64,000 nucleotides of DNA from Geodermatophilus sabuli (GCF_010686765.1 NZ_JAAGWF010000002.1:248001-312000), one strand, 5' to 3'; positions 42,604-52,202 are shown, numbered from the stretch's first letter. A program made the numbers and translations. Notes: generated from the letters alone by a model not told the origin.

Positions 42604-44823
42604 CTAGCGCAGGTCGAAGCGGTCGAGCTCCATGACCTTGACCCAGGCGGCGGCGAAGTCCTGGACGAACTTCTCCTTCGCGTCGTCGGAGGAGTACACC
42701 TCGACGATGCCGCGCAGGATCGAGTTCGAGTTGAAGACCAGGTCGGCGGCCGTGGCCGTGCGCACGACGTTCCCCTGCGCGTCCAGGCCCTCGTAGACGC
42801 CCTCGGTGGAGACCGAGGTGCGCCACGAGATGCCCAGGTCGAGCAGGTTGCGGAAGAAGTCCTGCGACAGCACGCCCGGGCGGTCGGTGAAGACGCCGTG
42901 CTGCACCCCGCCGGTGTTGGCGCCGAGCACCCGCAGGCCGCCGACGAGCAGGGTCATCTCCTTGGCGGTCAGCTCGAGCATGTAGGCCTTGTCCACCAGC
43001 AGCGTCTCCGGCTGGAGCTTGCTGCCCGGGGCGATCCAGTTGCGGAAGCCGTCGGCCCGGGTCTCGAGCCACTTGAAGTTGTCGACGTCGGTCTGCTCCT
43101 GCGAGGCGTCGGTGCGGCCCGGGTGGAACGGCACGGTCACCTGCACGCCGCCGTCCGCAGCGGCCTTCTCGATGGCCGCGCTGCCGCCGAGCACGATCAG
43201 GTCGGCGAGGGAGACCCGCTTGCCGGTCTGCTGCTCGAACTCGCCCTTGACCCGCTCGAGCACCGGCAGCACGTCCTGCACGCCCTGGTTGGCCGCCCAG
43301 TTGATCTGCGGCTCGAGCCGGACCCGGGCGCCGTTGGCGCCGCCGCGCTTGTCCGTGCCGCGGTAGGACGCGGCCGCGGACCAGGCGGTGTGCACCAGCT
43401 GCGGGACGGTCAGCCCGGAGGCGAGCAGCCGCTGCTTGAGGTCGGCGATCTCCGCCTCGCCCACGAGCTCGTGGTCGACCGCCGGCACGGGGTCCTGCCA
43501 GATCAGGTCCTCGGCCGGGACGTCGGGCCCGAGGTAGCGGACCTTCGGGCCCATGTCGCGGTGCAGCAGCTTGAACCACGCGCGGGCGTACTGGTCGGCG
43601 AAGTACTCCGGGTCGTCCCGGAAGCGCTCGGCGTACGCGCGCAGCTCGGGGTCGACCGCGAGGGCCATGTCGGCCGTCGACATCATCGGCGGGTTCTTCT
43701 TGCCCTCGATGTGCGCGTCGGGGACGAGCTCCTGCGCCTCGGGGTTCTTCGGCTGCCACTGCTTGGCGCCGGCCGGGCTCTCGACGAGCTCCCACTCGAA
43801 GCCGAAGAGCATCTCCCAGTAGGTGTTGTCCCAGGTCGTCGGGGTGGGGGTCCAGGCGCCCTCGAGTCCGCTGGTGATGGTGTCCGCGCCCTTGCCGGTG
43901 CCGTGCTGGCTGATCCAGCCCAGGCCGTTGCCGTGCACCGGGCAGCCCTCGGGCTCGGGGCCGACGAGCTCGGGGTTGCCCGCGCCGTGCGTCTTGCCGA
44001 AGGTGTGCCCGCCGGCGATGAGGGCGACGGTCTCCTCGTCGGTCATGCCCATCCGGCGGAAGGTCTGCTTGATGTCGTGCCCGGAGCCCAGCGGGTCGGG
44101 CTTGCCCTTCGGGCCCTCGGGGTTGACGTAGATCAGCCCCATGGTGACGTTCGCCAGCGGTCCCTCGTCGAGGTCCAGCGGGTCGTCGCCCGCGTAGCGC
44201 TCGTCGCCGAGCCACGTGTCCTCGGGGCCCCAGAAGACCTCCTGCGGCTGCCAGGAGTCCTCGCGCCCGAACGCGAAGCCGAACGTCGGGAGGCCCATGT
44301 CGTCGTGGGCGACGTTGCCGGCCAGGACGAGCAGGTCGGCCCAGGAGAGCGCGCGGCCGTACTTCTGCTTGATCGGCAGCAGGAGGCGGCGCGCCTTGTC
44401 GAGGTTCGCGTTGTCCGGCCAGCTGTTCAGGGGCGCGAAGCGCTGGCCGCCCTCGCCGCCGCCACCCCGGCCGTCGGCGATGCGGTACGTGCCGGCCGCG
44501 TGCCAGGACATGCGGATGAACAAGGGGCCGTAGTGACCCCAGTCGGCCGGCCACCAGTCCTGCGAGGTGCGCATGACCTGGACGAGGTCGCGCTTGACCG
44601 CCTCGACGTCGAGCGCGGCGAACGCCGCCTTGTAGTCGAAGTCCTCGCCCAGCGGGTCGGAGTCCCTGGAGGGCTTGTTCAGCACCGACAGGTCGACCTG
44701 GTTGGGCCACCAGTCCCTGTTCGAGCGGGGCCGCCCGCCGGTGTGCGCGGTCGGCGAGGGGATCGCCGGGTTCTCGCTCTCGCTGGTGCTCTCGGTCTCG
44801 ATCTTGTCGGTCTCGGTGGTCAC
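42604..44823 (-). CDS. katG: Catalase-peroxidase
   Basis: The 739-residue bifunctional haem enzyme removes hydrogen peroxide by catalase and peroxidase reactions in the cytoplasm. Distal residues R104, W107 and H108 are in [11 protein letters not shown]. The covalent Trp-Tyr-Met adduct needed for catalase activity is complete (W107, Y232 in [11 protein letters not shown]258), with the same Tyr-Met spacing of 26 as in Mycobacterium tuberculosis KatG. Proximal His273 is in [10 protein letters not shown]. The second, haem-free domain is present and the length is normal. The GTG at 44823 overlaps the furA stop by 4 bp, so katG is translated from the furA transcript and released when FurA senses peroxide. 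Confidence 0.97.
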   Translation of the reverse strand: MTTETDKIETESTSESENPAIPSPTAHTGGRPRSNRDWWPNQVDLSVLNKPSRDSDPLGEDFDYKAAFAALDVEAVKRDLVQVMRTSQDWWPADWGHYGPLFIRMSWHAAGTYRIADGRGGGGEGGQRFAPLNSWPDNANLDKARRLLLPIKQKYGRALSWADLLVLAGNVAHDDMGLPTFGFAFGREDSWQPQEVFWGPEDTWLGDERYAGDDPLDLDEGPLANVTMGLIYVNPEGPKGKPDPLGSGHDIKQTFRRMGMTDEETVALIAGGHTFGKTHGAGNPELVGPEPEGCPVHGNGLGWISQHGTGKGADTITSGLEGAWTPTPTTWDNTYWEMLFGFEWELVESPAGAKQWQPKNPEAQELVPDAHIEGKKNPPMMSTADMALAVDPELRAYAERFRDDPEYFADQYARAWFKLLHRDMGPKVRYLGPDVPAEDLIWQDPVPAVDHELVGEAEIADLKQRLLASGLTVPQLVHTAWSAAASYRGTDKRGGANGARVRLEPQINWAANQGVQDVLPVLERVKGEFEQQTGKRVSLADLIVLGGSAAIEKAAADGGVQVTVPFHPGRTDASQEQTDVDNFKWLETRADGFRNWIAPGSKLQPETLLVDKAYMLELTAKEMTLLVGGLRVLGANTGGVQHGVFTDRPGVLSQDFFRNLLDLGISWRTSVSTEGVYEGLDAQGNVVRTATAADLVFNSNSILRGIVEVYSSDDAKEKFVQDFAAAWVKVMELDRFDLR

Positions 44824-45290
44824 GACGTGCCTTCCTGTGCGGTCGAGCGGAGCGAGGGAGCGGGGTGCCGCCCGTCGGCGCAGGACGGGCAGCGACCCCA
44901 GAAGACGACCTCGGCCTCGTCGATGACGAAGCCGGTGTCGGCGGAGGGGGTGAGGCACGGGGCGGCGCCGGTGGTGCAGTCGACGTCGGCGATGGCCCCG
45001 CAGTCGCGGCAGACCACGTGGTGGTGGTTGTCCCCGACCCTGGCCTCGTAGCGCGCATCGGAGCCCTCGGGCTGGATGCGCCGCACGAGGCCGGCGTCCA
45101 CGAGCGCGCTCAGCACGTCGTAGACCGCCTGGTGCGACACCGCTCCGAGCCGGGTACGCGCCGCGCTGATCAGCGCCTTGGTGTGCAGGTGCGGCTGCGC
45201 GTGGACGGCCTGCAGCACCGCCACGCGCGGTCGGGTGACCCGCAGACCGACCGCGCGCAGTGCACGCTCGATCTCGGGGGAGTCCGACAC
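44820..45290 (-). CDS. furA: Fur-family peroxide-responsive regulator (FurA-type)
   Basis: The 156-residue Fur-family repressor has an N-terminal winged helix ([39 protein letters not shown]) and a C-terminal dimerisation domain with the metal-sensing [18 protein letters not shown] and a second CxxC (GRCPSC) that forms the structural zinc site. Its 4-bp overlap with katG is the actinobacterial FurA-KatG arrangement, in which FurA represses the operon until oxidised by peroxide. The GTG start is six bases after a -10 box, so translation is probably leaderless, as described for mycobacterial furA. Confidence 0.94.
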   Translation of the reverse strand: MSDSPEIERALRAVGLRVTRPRVAVLQAVHAQPHLHTKALISAARTRLGAVSHQAVYDVLSALVDAGLVRRIQPEGSDARYEARVGDNHHHVVCRDCGAIADVDCTTGAAPCLTPSADTGFVIDEAEVVFWGRCPSCADGRHPAPSLRSTAQEGTS

Positions 45291-45296
45291 GACCGC

Positions 45297-45326
45297 ATCC
45301 TGACGGCGTTCCTTGACCTGGTCAAG
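45297..45326 (-). promoter_or_regulatory. furA-katG promoter with overlapping FurA box
   Basis: On the minus strand TTGACC (45325-45320) and CAGGAT (45302-45297) are 17 bp apart and six bases lie between the -10 box and the furA GTG. The -35 element is inside a perfect 7-1-7 palindrome, CTTGACC-T-GGTCAAG at 45312-45326 in plus-strand reading, a likely autorepression site. Confidence 0.75.
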
Positions 45327-45522
45327 AAACACCCGTCTCCGGACCCGCCGCCGACGTCCCGTCCCCGCCCCGGCGTGGGGCGCCGACGTCCGCGCTGGTG
45401 CGCCGACGCTGCCCGCTCGGGGAGCGAGACGGTACGGTGCGCCCTCGATCGGCTGGCCGGTCCACGGATCGGACTCGTGACGTGCCAGCGGCAGATTCGA
45501 CGGTGATCGGACGGCGCACGAC

Positions 45523-46707
45523 ATGTCGGTGGACCCCTCCGGTCGGAGACCTCCGCGTCTGCTGGGGGTCTTCGCCCATCCGGACGACGAGACCCTCTGT
45601 GCCGGCGGCACGCTCGCCAAGTACGCGAGCGCCGGCGCCGACGTCAGCGTGGTCGCGCTCACCAGGGGCGGAGCCGGCCAGATCCGGGACGCCGGCGCGG
45701 CGACCCGGGCCACGTTGCGGGCAGTCCGCGAGCGGGAACTCGACGCGGCGGGGAAGGAGCTCGGGCTCATGCGGACGCGTTGCCTGGACCACCCGGACGG
45801 CGGCCTCTCCGACGTCGACGCCACGGCCCTGCGGGAACAGGCGTCGGAGCTGCTCAGCGAGTTCGATCCGGACGTGGTGATCACGTTCGGCCCCGACGGG
45901 TTCTCCGGTCACCCCGACCACGTGGCCGTGGGGGCAGCGGTGACCGCGGCCTGCTACCAGCTGCGGCCGGCCGGCTCTCTCCGGCTCTTCCACTGTCACC
46001 TGCCGCGCAGCCGGATGCTGCTGCGCGACCGGCTGGCCGAGTGGGTCGTCGAGCTGACGACCCGTTTCAAGGGCTCCAAGGACTTCGTCCGCGCGCTGTC
46101 GGTCTTCTCGCGCGAGACGACGGCGCTGGGGTACGCGGCCGACCTCGTCGACGTCGAGTGGTTCCCGGCCGGCTCCTACCTCATCGAGCAGGGTGAGGAG
46201 GCCACGATGATGCACTTCCTGCTGTCCGGTCAGGTGGAGATCCGGCGGGAGGGTGACGACGGCCGGGTGCGCGTGGTCGACCGGTCGGGCCCGGGGGAGT
46301 TCCTCGGTGAGGAGGGCATCGCGACCGGCCGGCCCCGCAACGCGCACGTGGTCGCCCTGGACGACGTCACCAGCCTCACGTTCCTCGCCGCCGAGTCCGC
46401 GCCCCTGGGCAGACCTCGGGAGCAGGCCCTCCCGCTCTGGACCCGGTCGCTCCCGTCGGGGGACCAGATCGACGCCAGGGTGAGCACGTGCATCGACGTC
46501 TCGGACTTCGTGGGCCACAAGATCCGGGCCACGGCCGCGCATCGCTCGCAGTACCCGATCGACCCGGCGATGTTCCCCGACTCGATCCTCCGGGAGATGT
46601 TCGGCGCCGAGTACTTCATCCAGGTCCTGCCCGAGCGGGAGCTGGACACGTCGCTGCTCGCGGACGACGCCGACGACGCCGGCGGGCCCCCGACGCCGCG
46701 GCCGTGA
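45523..46707 (+). CDS. PIG-L family deacetylase with an inserted cyclic-nucleotide-binding domain
   Basis: The 394-residue protein starts as a PIG-L/LmbE zinc deacetylase (MshB/Mca family): AHPDDE at 18-23 and HPDH at 130-133 supply the metal ligands and catalytic acid. Before the expected C-terminal strand the sequence changes, at about residue 205-292, into a cyclic-nucleotide-binding beta-roll ([19 protein letters not shown], then a phosphate-cassette-like [21 protein letters not shown]). It then returns to the PIG-L end with HRSQYPID (340-347). PIG-L enzymes remove N-acetyl groups from GlcNAc-type sugars, as in mycothiol synthesis. The nested domain suggests control by cAMP or cGMP. The neighbours include another cNMP-binding protein and a cyclase-like protein. 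Confidence 0.88.
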   Translation: MSVDPSGRRPPRLLGVFAHPDDETLCAGGTLAKYASAGADVSVVALTRGGAGQIRDAGAATRATLRAVRERELDAAGKELGLMRTRCLDHPDGGLSDVDATALREQASELLSEFDPDVVITFGPDGFSGHPDHVAVGAAVTAACYQLRPAGSLRLFHCHLPRSRMLLRDRLAEWVVELTTRFKGSKDFVRALSVFSRETTALGYAADLVDVEWFPAGSYLIEQGEEATMMHFLLSGQVEIRREGDDGRVRVVDRSGPGEFLGEEGIATGRPRNAHVVALDDVTSLTFLAAESAPLGRPREQALPLWTRSLPSGDQIDARVSTCIDVSDFVGHKIRATAAHRSQYPIDPAMFPDSILREMFGAEYFIQVLPERELDTSLLADDADDAGGPPTPRP

Positions 46708-46710
46708 GCC

Positions 46711-47658
46711 TCAGAGCTCCGCCGCCACGTCGTCGAACAGCGCCGTCGAGAAGTACCGCTCCATCCGGTCGGGCAGCACCGTGCCGACGTGGTGCCCCGG
46801 GCCGAGGCGGGCGGCGAGCCGCCGGGCAGCGGCGATGTTGAGCCCGCTCGACGGGCCGATGCCCAGGCCGCGACGACCGAACTCGCGCGCTGTGGACATG
46901 GCCTCCGCCTCCGGGACCAGCACGGCCTCGTCGAGCCCGACGGCGTCCGGGTCGAGCAGCCGGCTCATGCCCTCGACGATGCCCGGGATGCCGCCGACGA
47001 GGGGCCGGTGCGCCTCCGCGGCCGTCGGCAGGGCCTGGGCGACGACCGTGTCGTAGCCGTGGTCGCGCAGCGCGTGGGCGACCCCCATCAGCGTGCCGCC
47101 GGTGCCGACACCGGCGACGAAGCCGTGCAGCCGGACGCCGACCTGCTGGATGAGCTCGGGGCCGGTCGAGTGCCGGTGCGCGAACACGTTGCGCGGGTTC
47201 TCGAACTGCCGGGCGGCGTACAGGTCGGACTCGGTGCCGCAGTCACGCAGCATGGCGGCGACCGCTCCGTCCATGCCCTGCTCGGCAGGGGTGAGGACCA
47301 CGTCGCCCCCGAGCCGGCGGATCATCAGGACCCGCTCGCCACTGACCGTCTTGGGCATGTACGCCCGGAACGACACACCGACGGTGGCGCAGACCATGCT
47401 CAGCGCGATCGAGGTCGACCCGCTCGAGGCCTCGACGACGACGGTGGACGGGGACACCTCGCCGGACGCGATCGCGTGCGCGACGATGCTCGTCGCCATC
47501 CGGTCCTTGGTGCAGCCGCTCGGCAGCAGGTGGTCGAGCTTCAGCCAGAGCGTGCAGCCGCTCGCCTCGTCCTCGAACGGGATGGTCGGGGTCTCCAGGG
47601 GGAGCCGCAACAGCCACGACGCACGCTCGACGAGACTCGATCGACCCTGCGCCACCAC
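46711..47658 (-). CDS. PLP-dependent cysteine-synthase-family enzyme
   Basis: The roughly 315-residue protein is a fold-type II PLP enzyme. The cofactor lysine is in PSGCTKDRMA, the substrate loop in ASSGSTSIALS (usually SSGNT) and the phosphate-binding glycine loop in VGTGGTLMG. It is close to the cysteine synthase/cystathionine-beta-synthase group, with an altered lysine context, so the substrate may not be O-acetylserine. The start is one of two tandem GTGs (47658/47655) after GGAGGA. It converges with the PIG-L gene, 3 bp apart, and diverges from the cNMP-binding gene. A role in supplying cysteine or a thiol is possible. Confidence 0.85.
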   Translation of the reverse strand: MVAQGRSSLVERASWLLRLPLETPTIPFEDEASGCTLWLKLDHLLPSGCTKDRMATSIVAHAIASGEVSPSTVVVEASSGSTSIALSMVCATVGVSFRAYMPKTVSGERVLMIRRLGGDVVLTPAEQGMDGAVAAMLRDCGTESDLYAARQFENPRNVFAHRHSTGPELIQQVGVRLHGFVAGVGTGGTLMGVAHALRDHGYDTVVAQALPTAAEAHRPLVGGIPGIVEGMSRLLDPDAVGLDEAVLVPEAEAMSTAREFGRRGLGIGPSSGLNIAAARRLAARLGPGHHVGTVLPDRMERYFSTALFDDVAAEL

Positions 47659-47943
47659 CGACTCCTCCGCCCCATGACCCGATCCTGGTCCGCAGCGGGA
47701 CTCGAGACGGCTCGGGGGGAGCATCCGTGGCTGCTCACCGCCCTGGCAAGGGACTCCGGCGTCGCTGACGCGTCGCAGCCCGGGCCAGCGGGCCGGGCCC
47801 TGCTCGCGAGCGGGGGTGCGCGGCGGCCACCCCGCCGGCGATCGGGGCTAGCGTGTCGTCCAGCGACCCTGGCCCGACGTCCGCGGACGTCGGGCCGCTG
47901 CCATCGACACTCACGGAGAACGTGGTTGGACGCGGAGCGACCA

Positions 47944-48429
47944 GTGGAGATCCGGGCCTTCTGCCCGTTCCGGCTCGTCGTCGACGAGGACCTGGACCAG
48001 CTCCACCGGGAGATCGCGACGACCGTCGCGGCAGCGGGCTCGACCCTCTTCGACGAGGGCGACCCGGCCGACGGGGTGGCGGCGATCCTGGAGGGGACCG
48101 TCGAGGTCATCAAGGACGGCCGGGTGCTCGCCGCGCTCGGCCCGGGGTCGGTGCTCGGTGAGCTCGCGGTGTTCGTGTCCTCCGCCGCGCGCACCGCCAC
48201 GGCGAGGGCGAGCACCCCGGTTCAGATGGTCAAGTGGCGTGCGGCCGACGTCCCGACCCGCCTGACGCGCCACGAACGCCTCGCCACGGCGATCGTGGCC
48301 GACATGGCCTTCGTGCTCGCGGAACGGCTCGAGCGGCGCACGCAGGACGTCGTCTCGCTGCTCAGAGCCGCCGGGACACGGCTACCGGTGTCCGAGCTGG
48401 AGCGGTTCCGCAGCCGGGCCGTGCAGTAG
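47944..48429 (+). CDS. Stand-alone cyclic-nucleotide-binding (CNB) domain protein
   Basis: The 161-residue protein is essentially one CNB beta-roll: GSTLFDEGDPADGVAAILEG, then LGPGSVLGELAVF and the phosphate-cassette Arg in ARTATARA, followed by helices. It has no DNA-binding helix-turn-helix, unlike CRP, so it is a sensor or adaptor and not a CRP-type regulator. The GTG at 47944 has GGAG six bases upstream; a TTG at 47926 is an alternative. It lies between a PLP enzyme and a cyclase-related gene, 1.2 kb from the PIG-L/CNB hybrid. Confidence 0.82.
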   Translation: MEIRAFCPFRLVVDEDLDQLHREIATTVAAAGSTLFDEGDPADGVAAILEGTVEVIKDGRVLAALGPGSVLGELAVFVSSAARTATARASTPVQMVKWRAADVPTRLTRHERLATAIVADMAFVLAERLERRTQDVVSLLRAAGTRLPVSELERFRSRAVQ

Positions 48430-48498
48430 CTGCCGCGCCGTCGGTGCACGCGTGACGCGTCGTGCTCGTCGTGCTCGTCGGCGGGGAGCCTCGAGGGC

Positions 48499-49218
48499 TC
48501 AGCCGGCCGCAGCGAGCGACCGTGCGCGGCGGCGGGGGAGGACGTGCGGGAGGCCCCGGCCGACCATGTCGAAGGTGGCGCCGATGCGGACCAGCAACGA
48601 GGGTTGCGCCGGCGGCGGGAGCGGTCCGGTCATGTCCTCGACGTCGACGTAGAAGGTCTGCACCGGACCGATGCCCTCGAGGTCCTGCGCGATCTCGTGG
48701 ACCACCAGCTCGGCGGACGCGGCACCGCCGTCGCGGAAGAGGTCGTCGGTGACCAGGAGGTACTCCGGCACGGGCACGGGGTTCTTGAGCAGGCGGTGGA
48801 CGTAGATCACGTCCACGCCGACGAGCTTCTTCCGGCGCTTGATCGTCTGGGTGGCGACGTCCCCGACGTGCGCGACGAACTTCAGCTTCAGGGCGCTGGT
48901 CTGCGTGCAGCTCTGGCAGGGACACATGTTGCGCTCGATGAGCCGTCGCTGCTCGTGGAAGGCACGGTGCATGGCGAGGGCGGCACGGGTGACGGCGGAC
49001 AGCGTCGCGGTTCCGTCGAGCCCGTCGGCGTCCCGCGAGAGAAAGGCCGCGTCGCCCTCGATCTCGATCAGGTCGAAGTCCCGCGCGGCCCCGACGATCT
49101 TGTCGAGCAGGCGTCTGGTGGCCGCTTCCGCGTGCCCGAGCATGCTGCGGTGGTACTGCATGTACTCCGTGTAGCCGCCGATGTCGGCGATCAGGAGCAG
49201 CGCACGCCGGGTCGCCAT
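48499..49218 (-). CDS. DUF2652 / class III nucleotidyl cyclase-related protein
   Basis: The 239-residue protein looks like a divergent class III nucleotidyl cyclase. LLIADIGGYTEYM (D12) corresponds to the first metal-binding strand, EIEGDAAFL (D56) to the second, and KLKFVAHVGDVATQ to the strand before the base-binding region. A cysteine cluster (NMCPCQSC, Cys99, Cys101 and Cys104) could bind metal or sense redox. Family members are annotated DUF2652 or adenylate/guanylate cyclase domain; activity is unproven and the base-specifying Lys/Asp are not obvious. It converges with the cNMP-binding gene, giving a possible producer-receiver pair. Confidence 0.72.
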   Translation of the reverse strand: MATRRALLLIADIGGYTEYMQYHRSMLGHAEAATRRLLDKIVGAARDFDLIEIEGDAAFLSRDADGLDGTATLSAVTRAALAMHRAFHEQRRLIERNMCPCQSCTQTSALKLKFVAHVGDVATQTIKRRKKLVGVDVIYVHRLLKNPVPVPEYLLVTDDLFRDGGAASAELVVHEIAQDLEGIGPVQTFYVDVEDMTGPLPPPAQPSLLVRIGATFDMVGRGLPHVLPRRRARSLAAAG

Positions 49219-49407
49219 GCCGGACACTAGCGCGACGCGGCGGGCTGGCGGCAGTGCCCGGGCCGGGCACCGGCCGTGGCCGGCGCCGAAGCCACCAGCG
49301 CCCGCCCCGTGTCCAGGACCGCGGGCGACGTCGTGGAGCCGACCGCCGCGCGCACCGCGAGCCGATCTCGCTTGCCGTGACCCGGCCCGCACTGGGACCT
49401 TCGCGGT

Positions 49408-49740
49408 GTGCCGCCCAGCAGTGCCGGTCCACCGTTCGAGCAGTTCCTCGCCGCCGCCGAGGCAGTGGCCCGGGCCAGGCCCGAGGTGGACCTCGAGATG
49501 GCCCGCGAGGTCTTCCGGGAGGCGGCGACCCTGCTCCACGACGGCCTCGCCCTCGACGGTCTGGACGACCACGACACCCGTGCCGCCGTCGCCGGGTCGT
49601 GCCTCGATCTCGTTGCCGTGGATCCCGGCGCCGCGCTGCGCGCACGCGCCCGCGCGGCGGTGGAGCACCCGGGAGACCTGCACGACCCGGACGCGGTGTC
49701 GGCGGCCTACCTGAGTGCTGCGTCGGTCCTGCAGCTCTGA
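49408..49740 (+). CDS. Small hypothetical helical protein
   Basis: A 110-residue soluble protein beginning PPSSAGPPFEQFLAAAEAVARARP after a GTG start, then three predicted helices with many Ala/Asp/Arg residues (DLEMAREVFREAATLLHDGLA). No signal peptide, membrane segment or metal motif is seen and no family is recognised. It is divergent from the DUF2652 gene across 189 bp, so the two may share control. Codon third positions are strongly G/C, supporting a real gene. Confidence 0.55.
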   Translation: MPPSSAGPPFEQFLAAAEAVARARPEVDLEMAREVFREAATLLHDGLALDGLDDHDTRAAVAGSCLDLVAVDPGAALRARARAAVEHPGDLHDPDAVSAAYLSAASVLQL

Positions 49741-49959
49741 TCGCCGGTCCTGCGAGCTGCCCGGGCGCACCGGCGGCCGGCCCCCCGTACAGGGTCTGGA
49801 GGCGCGTCTCGCAGCCGTCGTCCGCCGACGTCGTCATCGGCGGCAGGCAGGGACGGTCCGGGGTCGTCGACCTCGACGCGCGCACCGCCGACGCAAGGGA
49901 GGAGGGCAGCGGCACCGCGACTGTGGACGCGGTGTCCCGGATGGCGGAGTGTGACGGCC

Positions 49960-50145
49960 ATGACGGCACCGGACGATGCTCGTACCCGCTGGCCGGACGG
50001 CGGCAGCCCCGGCTTTCAGCACCTGCCGGAGCCCGTGGCGCTCGAGGAGACGATCGCTTCCCACCCAGCCGGGCCCGCGGAACCCCCGTCCGACTGGAGC
50101 ACTGGTCCCGGTGACCCGGGGGACGGCGGTGACGGCGACGGTTAG
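49960..50145 (+). CDS. Small hypothetical acidic protein
   Basis: A 61-residue frame starting MTAPDDARTRWPDGG with a weak ribosome-binding site (GGAG about 10 bases upstream; a GTG at 49951 is an alternative). It is rich in Pro, Asp and Gly, ends in a GDGGDG-type tail and is probably disordered. No family is recognised. The call rests on codon pattern and sensible ends, so it is tentative. Confidence 0.38.
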   Translation: MTAPDDARTRWPDGGSPGFQHLPEPVALEETIASHPAGPAEPPSDWSTGPGDPGDGGDGDG

Positions 50146-50415
50146 CGCGTCCGGGACCCCTGACTCGGTGGCACGGGTCGGGACGCGCGCCGCCGTCTCC
50201 GGAGCGCCTCGGGCTCGAGGGCTGCCGGGCGCGACGAGGTCCTGTGCACCCGGCCCGGCCGCAGCCGCTGAGCGATGGGTCGGTGGCGGAGGACCGATGC
50301 GTCCAACCCCGGCATGCGGGCCTTCCCCGGCGTCCCGCCGTCACGTCGCTGACCGGCGGTCCGGAGCGGGACGACGCCCACGTCCACGGCGGCCATCCGG
50401 TGCAACACTGCCCGC

Positions 50416-51489
50416 ATGCCCGAGCCCTACACGGCCGTGGGCCTCGTCCCCGCGGTCCGTGGCATCCGCAATCGCGCCGACATCGGTCGCAACCTCGAGC
50501 ACATCGCGCACCTGTTCAAGGCCGCGTCATGGCTGTCGAGCCTCGACCTGCCGGTGCGGCTCGTCGCGATCCCCGAGGGCGCGCTGCAGGCGTTCAACGA
50601 CGAGGTGCTCGATCTCGACCACGTGACCTTCGCCCGGGACTGCGCCATCGACATCCCCGGCCCGGAGACCGACGTCCTCGGGGAGCTCGCCCGCACCTAC
50701 GACACCTTCGTCATGGCGCAGGCCAAGGCCCGCCACGAGGCCTTCCCCGACCGGTTCTTCAACGTCGGGTTCGCCCTCGACCGCACAGGCGAGATCGTCC
50801 TGAAGCACTACAAGCTGACCACGCTGTACCCGGTCGAGCACTCGGTGACCCCGCACGACGTGTGGGACCGCTGGGTCGAGCTGCACGGGCTCACCCTCGA
50901 CGCGTTCTTCCCGGTGGCCGACACCGAGATCGGCCGGCTCGGGGTCCTCATGGCGAACGAAGGCTCCTACCCGGAGAACGCTCGGGGACTGGCGATGAAC
51001 GGCGCCGAGGTCGTCTACCGCGCCTCCTACCCGCACCCGCACACGGGCAACGAGTTCTTCGAGATCCAGAGCCGGGCGCGGGCTCTGGACAACAACTTCT
51101 ACGTGATCGCCCCCAACCTGGCCACGTACTACCTGTACCCCGAGGCGCAGGACCCCATCGACACCTTCGGCGGGCGGTCGATGGTGATCGACTTCAAGGG
51201 CCGGGTCGTCGGCCAGCACCTGTACGGGGCGGGGTCCTCCTACGTCGCCGGCACCATCGACATCAACGCACTCAGGCACTTCCGCACCCATGCGCAGTGG
51301 GACAACTGGGCCAAGGACCTGCGCACCGAGCTCTACCAGCTGATCTACCGCGACTCGGTCTATCCGCCGAACCTCTACGCGGAACGGGCGCCGTTCACGC
51401 ATGCGGAGTTCCGCGCGGAGGTGATCGAGAAGCAGGTCCAGCTGATGGTGGAGCGTGGTGTGTGGGTCGACCCCGGCCGGTCGTCCTGA
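50416..51489 (+). CDS. Nitrilase-superfamily protein lacking the catalytic cysteine
   Basis: The 357-residue protein has the carbon-nitrogen hydrolase fold: catalytic Glu54 in VAIPEGALQ, Lys133 in LKHYKLTTLYP, and the strand that normally carries the nucleophile as GVxICxD. Here that strand reads LGVLMANEGSYPENARG, so the Cys position is Ala180 (codon GCG at 50953-50955). Glu and Lys remain, but amide or nitrile hydrolysis by the usual thioester route should be impossible. The rest of the fold is well conserved and the gene is intact with normal codons, which argues for a selected non-hydrolytic or alternative function. Confidence 0.82.
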   Translation: MPEPYTAVGLVPAVRGIRNRADIGRNLEHIAHLFKAASWLSSLDLPVRLVAIPEGALQAFNDEVLDLDHVTFARDCAIDIPGPETDVLGELARTYDTFVMAQAKARHEAFPDRFFNVGFALDRTGEIVLKHYKLTTLYPVEHSVTPHDVWDRWVELHGLTLDAFFPVADTEIGRLGVLMANEGSYPENARGLAMNGAEVVYRASYPHPHTGNEFFEIQSRARALDNNFYVIAPNLATYYLYPEAQDPIDTFGGRSMVIDFKGRVVGQHLYGAGSSYVAGTIDINALRHFRTHAQWDNWAKDLRTELYQLIYRDSVYPPNLYAERAPFTHAEFRAEVIEKQVQLMVERGVWVDPGRSS

Positions 51490-51565
51490 GGACCCACGCC
51501 GCCTGTCCCGGGGTGCGGAGGCGGGCCGCCGACCGGGTGTGGGCGGCTCCGCGTCCGGGTGGGTC

Positions 51566-52066
51566 TCAGAAGGGCGGCTCCTCGGTGGCGACGCCGACGG
51601 GTGTCGCCCAGGGATCGGCGGAGCCGTCCCGCCCGGCGGCCGCGCCCCCGTCGACGGCACCGAACCCGCCGCCGGACCCCCTGCCGGGGCCCTGCCCGGA
51701 CCGGGTGGCCTTGGCGACGATCGCCGTGGCGTAGCGGAGCGACGGGCCGATCTCGTCGACGTCCAGCTCGACGACCGTGCGCTTCTCGCCTTCCTTCGTC
51801 TCGAAGGAGCGCTGCTTGAGACGGCCCTGCGCGATCACCCGCGAGCCGCGGGTCAGCGACTCCGCGACGTACTCGGCTGCCTCCCGCCAGACGCTGCAGC
51901 GCAGGAAGAGCGCCTCGCCGTCCTTCCACTCCTGGGTCTGGCGGTCCAGGGTGCGCGGGGTGGACGCGATGGTGAAGGTGGCCACCGCCGCGCCCGAGGG
52001 CGTCCAGCGGAGCTCGGGGTCGCTGGTCAGGTTGCCGATGAGGGTGATGACTGTGTCGCCGGCCAT
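51566..52066 (-). CDS. ssb: Single-stranded DNA-binding protein
   Basis: The 166-residue SSB has an N-terminal OB fold ([20 protein letters not shown], then [18 protein letters not shown] and [15 protein letters not shown]) and a flexible Gly-rich tail ending EEPPF, a variant of the acidic tip that recruits repair enzymes. The ATG at 52066 has GGAGG eight bases upstream. It is not beside rpsF and rpsR, where the main actinobacterial ssb usually sits, so this is probably a second SSB. It is divergent from recD2 and close to the Sak4-like and Cas4-like genes, consistent with a recombination role. Confidence 0.94.
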   Translation of the reverse strand: MAGDTVITLIGNLTSDPELRWTPSGAAVATFTIASTPRTLDRQTQEWKDGEALFLRCSVWREAAEYVAESLTRGSRVIAQGRLKQRSFETKEGEKRTVVELDVDEIGPSLRYATAIVAKATRSGQGPGRGSGGGFGAVDGGAAAGRDGSADPWATPVGVATEEPPF

Positions 52067-52202
52067 GATCCGGTCCTCCGTGTCGTCGGTGCTGCGCTCG
52101 AGTGAGCAACCGGAGGCTAGGTGGGCCCACCGACACTTCCGTGCCCGGCGGAGCTGTCCCCGGGGCGTGTGACCATCGCGGAGGACGGGCCGGTGGAGGG
52201 GG

